A program made the position numbers and the translations under genes. Below, in pieces: positions 23,188 to 36,000 of a DNA stretch of 64,000 bases (position 1 is its first letter; each line of letters begins with the position of its first letter). The notes under the pieces are model-generated. The model did no database searches. It was not told the origin of the DNA and was given only the letters and a program-made list of their open reading frames with translations. The stretch lies in NCBI GenBank assembly GCA_013350335.1, contig CM023534.1, forward strand, positions 6,105,542 through 6,169,541. Reading direction: 5' to 3'. This stretch comes from Chimonanthus salicifolius. Lineage: Eukaryota; Streptophyta; Magnoliopsida; Laurales; Calycanthaceae.

Positions 23188-23346
23188 GTGTAGCTTAATT
23201 GGTTAACCTCCTACTTCAGGAAGCGAAAGGTACAAAGTTCGAGCCCCTAAAGCAGAACCTTGTGTACCCTAAAAGCAATGGGTATTATCGTTTAGGATTT
23301 TACGTTGGATGTCCTACAATTTTCCACACGTAAATTCAAAAAAAAA
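23188..23346 (+). mobile_element. tRNA-derived SINE, family C
   Basis: The A-box region GTGTAGCTTAATTGGTTAACC and the B-box AAAGTTCGAGCCCC are well kept and about 30 bases apart. The body ends TCCTACAATTTTCCACACG-TAAATTC and an A-run at about 23339-23347. The copy at 24270-24432 on the other strand has the same head and end. Confidence 0.75.
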
Positions 23347-24269
23347 TATTAAAGTAGACTACTCAATATTTAGACAAATATATAGATAAAAAAAAACTTT
23401 AATAGATAGAAACAAACAAAGTTTTAAAATATCTCTCTTCGTGAAACTAAATTAATGAGTTAGAGTGTAGGGGCTCTCTAGAGTCCATTTAATGATAAAT
23501 ATAAATTATTTTAAAAAATAAATAAATTTAGATCACATTTTAATTGATATTCATTTGATGTATCTTCATTATTAAATTAAATATTGTTTTGATCGAAAAA
23601 AGTTAAGGCAGAGATAATTCAAAGAAATAGAAAACCTCAATAATAATATATTTAAATATTTAATTATTTCAATAATAAACCTCATGATTTAATATAAATA
23701 ATTAAATTATCTAAACTTTTTTAAGTCAAGTGTGTAATGGACCTACACCTTTGGGAGAGGCGCACCATTTTTTGAAACTTCTAGATTTTAATAATAGGCA
23801 AGTGCCAGCGCATGCGTGACTATGCCCTGCCAGTCACCTTCATTTTATCTCATTCTTGTATCAAAAGCAAAGCAAAATAATCTTTATTCCCTACTACTCA
23901 GTACTCACCTTTAGTAAGTGTAAAGCTTCTTCTACTGACCAATTAGATCCATCCATTCATTAATCTTAATATTTTTTTTAAGGATGATATGAATATTGAC
24001 ATTTTTTTTATAAAAACTAATATAAATATATCTCTTCATTACTTAAATGATGATACATGAATAAAAAAGATCAGTCTAGTATTCTTTATTATAAAAGCTA
24101 TCGATGTTTCTATTTTTATTCGTTTTGAATTTTAAATTTCATTTGCATTAAAGAAAGTTGAATTTTTTATTTTTTAACTAGAGAGCTAAATTTATTCCTT
24201 TTTTATTTAAAGCTATTTTTTAGAAAATACTTCCTCCTTAACGCATTTGAGTAGATTTGAAATTACAAG

Positions 24270-24432
24270 TTTTTTTTTTTAATTTAAGTGTAGAAAATTG
24301 TAGAAAACCTAGTGTAAAACCTCTATGAATGATATCCATTGTCCTTAGGACACACTAGGTGAGACTATAGGGGTTCGAACGTGACACCTCTCGTTTCTTG
24401 AGGCGGGAGATTACCGATTGAACTATACCCAG
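24270..24432 (-). mobile_element. tRNA-derived SINE, family C, minus strand
   Basis: Read from 24432 down: GGTATAGTTCAATCGGTAATC (A-box region), ACGTTCGAACCCC (B-box), and an end TTCTACAATTTTCTACAC-TTAAATT with an A-run (T-run at 24270-24280 on the plus strand). It matches the copy at 23188-23346. Confidence 0.75.
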
Positions 24433-24538
24433 ATTTATCAAAAATTCAGAATTAAAAAAATTACAAGTTTTAATTAAAAAATCCAAAGTTGCATGAGAAT
24501 ACAATGAATGCCTATTTAGATCTACAAAGTAATTATTA

Positions 24539-24670
24539 TACTCCCTCTATTCTATTTTAGTTGTCTGGAGGACAATATAAGCCTTTTATTAATAGTAATG
24601 GCTTTCTTAAAATCTTTATAATTCTATTCAATCAATCCACTTCACTCCTAATCTTGAAAAAAGGACAATT
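24539..24670 (+). mobile_element. Stowaway-like MITE fragment
   Basis: It begins TACTCCCTCTATTCTATTTT, the Stowaway left end, but no matching right end was found; an internal AAGGACAA may be its relic. Confidence 0.45.
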
Positions 24671-24924
24671 TTTTATATTGCTTTCTTTCACTGCTGGAAA
24701 TGCATGTTCTTAAAAAAAACCCTTAAAAAAAGAATATTGAGATGAAGTGCAAAATCACTTGAAAAAGCATGCAAACATTCATTTAATGATTGAATTAAAG
24801 TGAAAGATATTTGTATGAATTGACTTTCCCAAAAAATCGAGTTAATTTCAACTTACATTTTTTAATATTCATAGGTTGATACAGTTTAAAAAAATAATTT
24901 TTTAAAAAATATAAATTTTAACCT

Positions 24925-25030
24925 AAAGGGATTGAAGCGATAGAGAGAACCAAACCTCAAAGAAGCAGAAGTCTTGAGTTTGATCATCACTCTATTCTAA
25001 AAGATCACTCCCTCTAAAGTTACTTATATA
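24925..25030 (+). mobile_element. tRNA-derived SINE, family B fragment
   Basis: GAAGTCTTGAGTTTGATCATC (B-box region) followed by ACTCTATTCTAAAAGATCAC and a ...TTACTTATA end matches the minus-strand copy at 7809-8025. Confidence 0.5.
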
Positions 25031-26382
25031 GACTGTGTTTGCATGAGGGTGTAAGGGTAATGGGGGGTTATCCCTCATGACTGTTGTTTGATAACCAAGG
25101 GATAAGGGTCCCTCCTTTCTCATTTTTGAAAATTCTTTCTTTTCAAGAAGTTTTCATATTACTTAGGGTAACTCCTGGTCAGGGATAATTCCAGATAACC
25201 TATGCAAAATTTACCCTTGATCCAAACGTAGTCATGCAAATTTGCACATGATCTAAAAATTAATTGATTATTTTGAAAAGCATGGGCACGTTGGTCATAA
25301 AATAAAAAATATATAAATAAAAAATTATAAATTTTAATAAAGGTTTCTAGAAGCTATGGCATCTTTAGGCTAAAGCCTGAAATCTCTACTATTTGGATAA
25401 TTAATTGATTTGGGCATGCCACAAAACAATCCTAAATTAGAAGATTGTAAATTTGTGAGCATCAGCTGATTTGTCTTTATTTATTTATAATTATTTTTCT
25501 TAACAGATCTACACCTTTATTACCCATCCATTTGCTGACAAACAATGAGAAAGTGACACCTTTAAAAAGGGTTGATAAAGGGGTGCCCCATCTATCGACT
25601 CTTCTACTGCCAATAATCAAATGGAATTATCAATTTCCTCACCTACGCATTAAGAAATTGTGTATAATCTCATGACCTGTAATTCCTCTCCTCAAAAATG
25701 TTCAAGTGGGAATATTTAAAATTTCAAGCTGCAACTTGTATGTCACCAGTCTAGTGGGGCCCATCTATTGACAATATAGCCTAGGTCTTAAGAAATTGTG
25801 TATGATCTTGTGTTAGATCTGAAATATCGGTCGAAATTTATCAAAAAATCAGAATATCAAATTGATATATTGACTTCTTTTTTTGAAAATTTATGAAAAC
25901 ACTGACATTCTGGACTAAGTTAAATTTTGATCCATCTTGGCCATAATTTAAATAATAATAATAATTGGAGTTCAAGATAGAACAAATGATCAAAAATCAA
26001 TCATAACTTATCCGCTAGCACAAATCAAAATTACTAAATTTGAGTGGGTCAGAATCGTTGTTTGACCCACAAGTAAAAAATGCTGCTGATATGTGTGTAT
26101 CGACTGCAACGCATTGGTGCATTGCAGCTGGAGTTTGAGTGGATGAAGAAAGAGATGACGGATGGATGCATAGGGAAGTGTATCGGTTTTTAACGGCTGA
26201 TATATTACGTTGCATTGATATGGGTGTATCAACGCCTATGTTGACACGATGTATTTTTGATCCTAGATTCGACCCAAATAAAATGTTGGACATGAAATTA
26301 TGAAATGTTCATAAATATGGATCTAATGAATTTGACATAATATAACATAAAATTAAGCTCATTTAAAAAAATAATTAAATAC
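25031..26382. other. intergenic, no gene seen
   Basis: AT-rich. A stretch at about 26085-26265 with GTATCGACTGCAAC and GTGTATCAACGCC words looks repetitive but no ends were defined. Confidence 0.35.
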
Positions 26383-26537
26383 TACCTTTGTCCTGATTTA
26401 GTTATCTGATATAAATTTTAGAACATAAAGTGTGTTGAAAATGGATGATATCACATGGAGTGCTAGTCTTATATAGAGAGTTATTTAAAAAATACAAATG
26501 TTTCAAATCAGACAACTAAAATGAGACGGATTGAGTA
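26383..26537 (-). mobile_element. Stowaway MITE, shorter variant
   Basis: Ends TACCTTTGTCCTGATTTAG and CTAAAATGAGACGGATTGAGTA are Stowaway-type inverted ends with TA borders. The core is the reverse complement of the 4473 and 11215 copies. Confidence 0.8.
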
Positions 26538-29500
26538 ATTTTTAAAAACTTAAATTGAATCAAAGTTACAAAATAGGCCAACTACTTACCTTACAAATTC
26601 AATCAAATTAAATTTACTAAAGTTTGTTGGACTGGTGCTATTTTTAAATTTGTAAAGAGCGGTCTATAGATGTGGTGCTAGATGCTTGGGATTCCTCCAT
26701 TTGGCTCGGTGATAAATCAGGACAAGCACAGTAGAAGTGTGACCATCTATACAACCAATGGCTAACTTTTGTCGGTTGTTTGGTAAGCATCATTTTCCCA
26801 TAAAATATGAATTAAGAAGCAAATAGGGTACAGCTTTAGAATTAAAATCCCTGCGAGTGAGACCACAATTTAATTATACAAGTAATAGCTTTAAAAATGA
26901 GATGAGATTTAAGAACCAGCGAGTAAAGGTATTAATAATATTCGATTATTAGATATTCGAGTTCTTAATTACTTTACAATTGGAATTTAAGTATATTCGT
27001 TCTCTCTCTCCCATAATATTTGTTCTATATGTATTTTAAAATTGTCTTAAATTACTTCTCTTATTTTTTATTTTCATATTAAATGAAAAACTGATCATCA
27101 TTCTAACCTCCTTGGGTTGATAAGAATCTCATATTCTAATTTAAAAGTATAAAGAAGAAATCTTTTAAAATGGATTATATAATGTTTAATGAATTGTCAT
27201 ATTAAATGTAAAATTGTGAAATATTCTTAAATAACAAGTTACTAGTACTTTTTATATATTTATCAATAATAATTAAAAATATTTACTTTTAAATTTTAAA
27301 ATTAAGATACTCCTCTATTTTATATCCATGCGATGGATGCTGAATATAATTATAAAAGACCATTTTCTGTTATTTATATTCGGCCAGGGCAAAAGATACC
27401 ATAGCATCTTCTTATACTTGGTGGATAGTCTGCAATAGATCTCACCCGTGTTTGCCACGTGTATGATTTCTATGAAAAATTCTACCAATATTCTTCGTTT
27501 AACTGTGTCGACTCTCGATTTTTCCAAAATATCAAATATCAACTGCTCAACAAATTTGTTGGCACCGACAACGGATGCATGCATGTCACTAATAAAAAAA
27601 GTCAGAGACACTCGGGCCCTTAGATGGGCCCACCTTTTTTTCAACACTTATTAATTAAGTTATTTTTTAAAATACATAGAAATAGAGTAACTCAAAATAA
27701 TTAAAATCTTCATACTTTGAAATTAGTAATTGAGACATTTTAAATCAATAAATATTTATTTTTCTTTTATATTTTTATATATATTTTTTTATTACTAAGG
27801 TGTCAAAAAGTCTCGTCTGTATTTGAATAAAGGACATTTTAACCCGATTAGTTCTCGACTAGTCCTTGGGGTAAGCAACTGGTAAATATGTATGACTCAG
27901 AAGGGTGTTGAACTTGAATTGAACTTAAGAGCTTCTTTCATGAGAGAAGCTTCTTGACTGTCAGGCCTAACTCCTCTTAGATTTATTTATATTCAATTAT
28001 TGAAAAGATAAAGGATATTATTTTTAAAAATGAAAATATTATAATTATTTTGAAACTATGATTTAATTGATCGTGCAAAGGTTTTTTAAATGTTTTAGAC
28101 AAATGTAGACATTTTTCATATGCTTATCTTCATGAGAGTGAAATAGGTGAATATTTCATTTAAAAATAGCATGTATTGTAGGAAATAGAATATGATTAAA
28201 TGAAAATTGATCTTTTTGACATTGTGATTTTGTACAACAAAGTTCAATTATTTAAAGCCTTTACTTGCTCGATTTGATATTATAAAATATGGACCCCTCT
28301 CAATGTTTTTAAATATATTGGTTGAAATTTTTAAATAACTTAAATGTGGATATCAGAATGGTATAAATGCAAACTTTACCTAAGTTATTTACCTAGTTTG
28401 TAAAAAAAAAAAAAAAAAAATTAAAGATATTATTGATTAAAACTCTAACAAAAGAGTGCACATGTGTGCACGTGGGAAAATGTGGCAGAAATAAATTTAT
28501 GTTACTATAGTATTGTAGTATAAACTATTATTTTGATGTGTAGCATTATATAAGTAAATGGAATTTATCATATTAATATACACTTTTGATGTCTAAGTAC
28601 CTAATTACTTTAACTTTGAATTGATTTAACATTAGAAATTTAAGATGAAGCACAGTGGTGTATGCTATTGTAGATAATATAAGTATTAGTTAGTGAGATG
28701 AAATAATGACTTAATATTAGACTTGAGAAAATATGATACAAGCCGATTATCCAAACCGATCCCAAACTGATTTAAGGGGATTTTTTAACTCGATTAATAA
28801 ACGGGTCAGATCTACTCAACCCGTTTAAGTCGGTTCGAGTCAGGTCTACCCGACTAAGTAATTGGGTTATCCGATTTACATGTTTATTACCCTTTTATAT
28901 AAAACATATTTAAGTTCAGACTCTTTAGTGCTCCATTTACAACTGAAAATCACACTTCTCAGGAACCCAATTCCTACATTCTTCTCGAGGTGACTTTGTG
29001 AGTCTACATACGCGACAAGGTGATGCTGTGATTGTTTAATTTCTAAAACAAGCTAAATATCTATAATTTTATACATTGATGTCAAATAAGTGGGTAATCC
29101 GAAATTTGACCCATCCACACCAAATCCAAAATAAATCTGAATTGAATAATCTATTTAATAAACAAGTAAATAATGAATTGGAGTTCGGAAATCCGAAATT
29201 GAATGAGACCTGACCCAACCTATTGCCGATTCTTAAAATAAAATTAGAATCACAAAGTAGAATATTGAAATCAAATGATTTAAAATTAATAAAGTTAAAA
29301 TAGAATACATAATATTTTTGGTGCCCCAATACAAGACTCCATGTGAGACCCATTTTATATTACATTTGATCTGCTAAAATTATTTCTCCTTTTTAAAAAA
29401 AATCGATGTACCCTAACCATTATATTAATCATCACATGTTAAATTTTTATTTAATAGTTTATTTTTAATACTGAAAATCAATAATTTATATCAGGCAACA

Positions 29501-30080
29501 AATTTTTTTAACTGTACAATAGTCTTCATCATATAAAATTTATTATTTAATCTATCTTTTGACATCACCTGCCCCTAAATTCAAACTTTTCAACTCAGAT
29601 GCTTTGAAAAGCTTGCATTAGAATCACATCGGATCGCTTTCAAATGTAAAATTTGAATACAAAGTACTAGTAAATCAGAGTTCAAATCGTATTTTCTATT
29701 GGCCCATTTCATCTGAATACAAATGATTGATATAAATGTGGAATGGGACCCGTGATTGGCTTCCGTAGTCTGCGGACTACCTAAATCTGTAAACATCCAT
29801 CTGATGACTCCCCCCAATTGAAAATCAAAAATAAAAAAGGCTGCGTGCTGGTTCCGTGTATTTCAATTCAGTTCTACTTTTCATCATCGTCCTCATCATC
29901 GTCTCAGGACCAATATCCAAGCCAATTCAATCCAATCCATTTAAGCTCATCTGTCACTTCTGTAATGCATCGTTTCTTTTGAGTAACAACAACAGCAGCT
30001 TTCCTCTTCTGAAAATTACATGTTTGCTACTCATTTGTCAATCTATTTCTCCCCAGAATCGCAAAACTGTCCATCCAAAC
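26538..30080. other. AT-rich intergenic DNA upstream of the kinase gene
   Basis: No gene. A degenerate SINE lies at about 27785-27990 on the minus strand (TTATTACTAAGGTGTC end of the Au type). At 28740-28870 and 29080-29220 are CCGATC/ACCCG-rich pieces of hAT-MITE character without defined ends. An A18 run lies near 28408-28425. Bases about 29840-30080 are less AT-rich and should hold the kinase promoter and 5' UTR. Confidence 0.4.
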
Positions 30081-33000
30081 ATGGCTTTCTTCGTCAAGTT
30101 CTGCTGCGCAAAGTCCCCTGACAGGTAAAATATCGAAAATGTTCTCACTTCTCTTTTTTCTCTCTCCATTTTCTCGTTGGTTTTGATGGGCCTTTTGGGT
30201 TTTTCTTACTTCTGTTTTATTTATTTTTTCTATTTGTTCAACAAAAGGGCCTTCTTCTAGCTTTCGCACGGAGGCGTACCTCTGCTAACGTGCGAGCATA
30301 CTGGAATTCCCTATTTTCTTCGGCAATGGGGAAGTGATTAAGTGAAACAGAAGAATTATCATGGGTTTTTGAATTTTTTTCCTTTTTGGGTCTTTGAGCG
30401 GATTTTGGGGATTCAAATGATTACTTCTGGATTGATCCCCAAATTGTAATTCTTTCTGAATATCTCAGTGGATCAGATTGTTGATAAGATACTCATTATG
30501 CAATACTTCGTGCTGAAATCACAAAAATGATTTCTGTATATCTTCTATTGCAAATGCTGGCATGGAAGAGAGACCATCTATTTGGCCGGAATATGCGGGC
30601 TGATTCCAAATTGGAGACCATCCCATTGTTAAGGAAGTGAGAAAAGCTACGCTAGATGCGCGTGAGTGGAGTTGATTTGATTTTTATTGAGTGAGTGAGT
30701 TTTATTGAATAGTCAAAAAAATGGAAAAACTTAGTAAGTAATCGATTCAATTGGATTTTGTGTTGGTTTGAGTTTCTAGTTTCCAAAAGCATGGATACAT
30801 CCAAATAAATCATGTAACTGGATAGACTTGTATTCTGCCAGAACATGTGTACAGTATGCACCAGGGTTTTAAGAATGGGTGGAGTCCAAGTCAATTTGGA
30901 CTTAGCCATACCTGACACTTTGATTTGGTCTGAGACTCAGTAAGGATTAGGGTTATTTTAGTGATTTCTGCCAATCCAATTAGTGATTCCGATCCGGCTC
31001 AGCTGACTTAACTCTGATACTGAGTTCATGATTTAAACCCTGGTTTTATCTGAAGTTTAGAACAAAGTGTGAAATGTAGTCGTGATTGATTGAGGATGGG
31101 ATTGGAAGGGTTACTGTAATTATTCATGGGATGATGGGTTTTGTCTCTAATTGTTTGTCAGGAAAGAGAAAGGGAAGAAGGGATGGAGGACATTTTCTCT
31201 GAAGGAATTGCATGCGGCAACGAATAATTTCAACTATGACAACAAACTTGGGGAGGGTGGATTTGGCAGTGTCTACTGGGGCCAGCTTTGGGATGGATCT
31301 CAAGTATGGGTCCCTTCCTCATTTGTTATTGTATCTTACTGTAAAACTTTCCATCTACAGTTTTATTGCTGTTGTGAAGGTTTGTTGATTCCACTAACAA
31401 AGTAGTAAATTATATTGCATCATTGATGGTCTGGTTTTTAGCGTTAGGTACATTGCTCAAGTGCATGAAATTAAATCTTCCTTGTAAAGTTATCTGTTGG
31501 GTTCTTTACTTTGTCTGAATCTTCCCCAAGAAAATCTCTGTCCCTCTCTCCCACCCCCACACCCCAAATCATGGAAATGACATGAGAATGATTGAAGAGA
31601 TAGTGATGAAAGCTAAGATCTATAGAATCTTGGTTTAAAATGTGTAGCTTAAATTCATGAGCAGATCACATATTTATCTGAACTCAATCTATAATGCCAA
31701 TTCTTCTGGATTACAACAAGAAAATACTAAAATTGCATCTACCAGCTGCCTCCACAATTTTTTGTTGTTTGGTAATTCCATGCAATTTCGTATCTTAAGC
31801 AATTTATCTCAACCAATTGACAAGAAGCTAGATAACCCAATTCATAAGCAAGGTATAGACTATAGATATTCAAACACACTCTAAATCCCCATCCACTTGT
31901 ATGCTTTCCTGATGCGGGCATCCTAGACACTTATTTGGTGAAGATTGAGTGAAATTAAAGACAAGATTGAAAAAATGGCTCACCAATTTCATGTAGTTTT
32001 CATTGTGGAAAAAGAGACCCGTTTAAGCATCTTTTTGGGCCTAAAACTCAAAAATAAGGTGCCCGTAGGGTGTAGCAATGGGTTGGTCCATATTCTTTCA
32101 ATTTGGGCTTGGTTTGGTTCAAGGAAGAGGCCGAAAATTGGACCACAAGGAATTGATGCGGGATTGACTTTTTCTCCACCTATTTAGAATAATCCATCTC
32201 CTTTTCTTTGGGACCACTTAACCTTGGATTTGTCAAGCTTTCTCTACAAATTCTCTCTCAAATCAGCAAGGATTAGGTGCCACTGCTTTTCCTTTATGTA
32301 TTTTTCTCCTTTTTTTTTTATTTTAATTTTGGATATGACACATGTCACTCAGGGATTGGCAAAAAATATGATGTAACTATGCAGGCTTGTTTAATGTATT
32401 AACTGATGTTAGATTGTCACAAATTTAAATTTCTCGTAGCATGGTATAAGTCATTTTCAATCTTAATCAGTTTATCCTTCATACTCTTGGATGAACTAAA
32501 CTTACATTATGTATATTCTCTATATACACTTAGATCCACCAAGCTTACACTCCATGTATTCTTTGTCCTTGTCCTTCAAACTATTTTTAATGTATTGTAT
32601 GGTGGAGTGGATGTGCCAAATCTCATGTCTGCCCACTGCCCCCTCCCCCCTCCCATCCTATCCTTTCATATCCATTTATATTTCCCTTATCAAATGCACA
32701 TATACCATTGCACGTTAGTTCCTCTAGCCTTATGATATATGACATCAATTTTAACTCTTTAAGTACGTACTTTTATCAATTAAAAAGAAAAAACTCAAGA
32801 GGCGTGGAAGCAGTTATGATGATTAGTTGCCACCATTTGATAAGGCATTTCACCATTCTTTTTGGATGGTTCACTATAGGTACGGAGTAGTCTTTCTTTT
32901 AGGGGAAACGTGAGAAAGATGTTGGCAAGGCTTTTTAATGTAGAATGTCCACCTCTCTATGCATGCAATTTTGTGAGCTTTAACTATATGAATTTGAAGG

Positions 33001-36000
33001 TTCCCCCCTCTCCCCCCTCCAATTTAGTCACTGTTATGGCTATTCCTTGCTATAGGTTTTCCTTTACCTTCTTTGAAGTCTTTATAAGACAATTGTGCAA
33101 GTGCACATGTTGAGAATGAGGAAGGTGACGACACCCTTGTAAAGGAGATTCATTAATTGCTAAGTTCCAAGTAGCATTATAAATCCAACAAAGTTTTTAG
33201 CTCTATACATGAGTTGGGTGTTTAAAGCATATTCAAATCTGTTAAAAAAAAAATATCCTTGTGACTAAATGTAGTAGTTGTAACCATACATTGGGCCCAA
33301 AACCTGTAAGCTCAAATTTTTAAAACTTTGATTAATGTTGTGTGTGTGTGTCTGTGGGGGGTGGGGGGAATTTCTTTTTGTAGAGAATCAACAGCTCTTT
33401 GAAGGAGCCCACTGATCTAGCCCTTTTCTATCCACCACTGGCCTCTTGAAAGCCAAAGGTGAAGTCAAAATTCCATGTTACAACCATCGCCAATGGTAAA
33501 AATGAAATGTCTGAGAGCAAATTGTTTTTGCTTTAACAATACCTACCAACCCCAAGAGCATGACAGCTTTGTCTCCCAAATAGATCTATTGCAGATATAT
33601 AATGCTTTGGCCCAAAGATTTGTGCCCTTCAAAGAATTACCAGAATTGGCCAAGGTAGTGTTATTCCAAATTTGAAGATTGTGACTACCTAATCCACCAA
33701 CCGCTTTAGGCTTACATATATTCTCCCAATTGATGGTGTGAATGGATTTACTTTCACAAATGCTAATTGTAGATGCTTCTCTATCCCTTTGCAACTAGAT
33801 ATTAGAAAATACCATTACGGAAAGCTTGAATTTTAGAGCTTCCACGATCATTGTCATCGAATTGAGCATGACGAAGAAGAAAGGCGGGGGGGGGGGGGGG
33901 GGGGGGGGGGGGAGGATAGGTTATCTAGGGAATCAACAACTCATTGAAGGAGGCTACTTATCTAGCCTTTTTCTATCCCCCACTGGCCTCTTGAAATCCA
34001 AGGGTAAATTTTATCACCACGTATAAAATGAAATGTCTGAGAGCAATTGTTTTTGCTTAAGAATACCTGCCAACCCCAAGAGCACAATGACTTTGTCTCC
34101 AAAATACATATATTGCAAATATGTAATGCTTTGGCCCAAAGATTTGTGCCCTTCAAAGAATTACTAGAATTGGCCAAGGCAGTGTTATTCCAAATTTGAA
34201 GATTGTGAGTACCTAACCAATCATCTGCTTCATGCTTACATTTTTTTTCCCAAGTGATAGTGTGAATAGATTTACTTTCCCAAATGGTAATTGTAGATGC
34301 TTCTCTACCCATTTGTAACTGGATATTAGAAAATACCACTACGAAAAGCTTGAATTTTAAAGCATCCATAATCATTGTCATCGAATGAGCATGATGAAGA
34401 ACGAGGGAGGAGGGGGAAGGGTTGGGGTGGAATCAAGTCAGTGTGTGTAGAAGTTGGAAATGAAAATTGCAAACTTGTCAACAAGATAAAGCAAGAAAGG
34501 AGCAATTAATGTAATCAAATCCTACTTAGTTACAGTTTAAGTTTTGAAAGCTCTCATAGTTTTGGAAACTGTTGCCGGTGGTTAGGGAAATTCGGGTGTT
34601 GTTCATCCTTAGAAGTGTCCTTCAAATGGAGTGGCGCACTTCTTGGCTAAGTTTGGGGTGGATAGAGAGACTGATACTTTGGTTGTATTTTGACTTTCCT
34701 AGTTGGGGCATGTCGGGTGATCTTTTAGTTATTGTCTGTTTGTTGTTTCAGCTTTTGGTTTTTTGGGTATAAGCCTCTTATACCTTGTACTTTGATTTTC
34801 TTTTTTCTATTAATAATACTTGTTTTGTGATCTCTCAAGAAAAAAAGTTCTCACAGTTGTAGCCACAAGGTTGTGGGTTCAATTTGCTTAGCTTTCAAAA
34901 AGGCTTCAACTTGATCTAGTCCTATTTGGTAGTGAAGCAGCCATGTCAAAACTTGGTCCTATGTAGTCCGTTTGTCAGATAGGTTACTATGTAGCAGTTG
35001 GACCAGCCAAATAGAGGCTTGGTTGGTGTGAAAGGAATGGGAGAACAAGATCTTTGAGGAAAAAGAAAGATTAGCAGTCATGATGAGGGCATCCAAGGCC
35101 CATTGGATCCAAGTGAAGATGAAGAGGACTCAATTGATGAAATTGAAGAATTGGCTCTCAATTTTCATCATAAGATGGGGGCATGCAAGAGAGGACCTTC
35201 TATGGGTTCTAGTGGGCCCAATTTCACCTTATTCTGCGCTCATATGAGTGTGCTATGGGTTTGGGCTTGTTTGAGCATGTTTTGAGCAGGTAGCAAGCTG
35301 AAGTAACAAAAATTCCATGTAATGCGCCATATTATCTTATCCCTAAGCTTTTGTTGTGGAATCTCTTCAAATTAGCAACCCATGGGCGCACAAGGGAGGA
35401 TCCTACACTTTAGTAGGCATCAAAGAAAGCAAGGATTACATTGTGTGGCCGAAATTGCTTGGGAGGAGAGTATTTAGGGCATCAAATCATGCATATTCCA
35501 ACACCCAAATTCACCCAAGCTATGTGGAGAGATTATGATGTCATTTTTCAAATTTTATGATGTCATTTTTCAAATTTTATGTGTGGATGTAATAAGCCGT
35601 CATGGTTGATCTTCATTGCATACGATTTAAATTAGTAGATAGGAGATTAAGGAAAGCAATTGGTGTGATCCATTGGGGATTGGGACCATGGGCTCAAGTC
35701 CATCTTTGTAGTAAATTTGAATTATTTTTCTCAATTTTTTCAACAAGAACCTCTATATAAAGGGGCTTGGTTGCCCATTGTAGAACACACCAAAATTTGA
35801 TCAAGTAAATTGAAGCAAAGGTTGCTTTCTGGTCTCTCCAAGTATGGTGAAGCTAAGTTATTTCTTTCGTATGTTGAATTAATTTTAATTCATGCATGTG
35901 TTGTTTTTTATTGCATCTTGAATTTGAATTTGAATGTTCAATTGATCGCATCCAACATTGCATAATTAAAATTGGATTCCGTAATTCAATTTTAATTCAA

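Noticed and set aside
27315..27647. 110-codon open frame on the minus strand
   Set aside because: No domain, no homologue recognised, AT-rich surroundings and no splice or promoter context; an open frame of this length can occur by chance.
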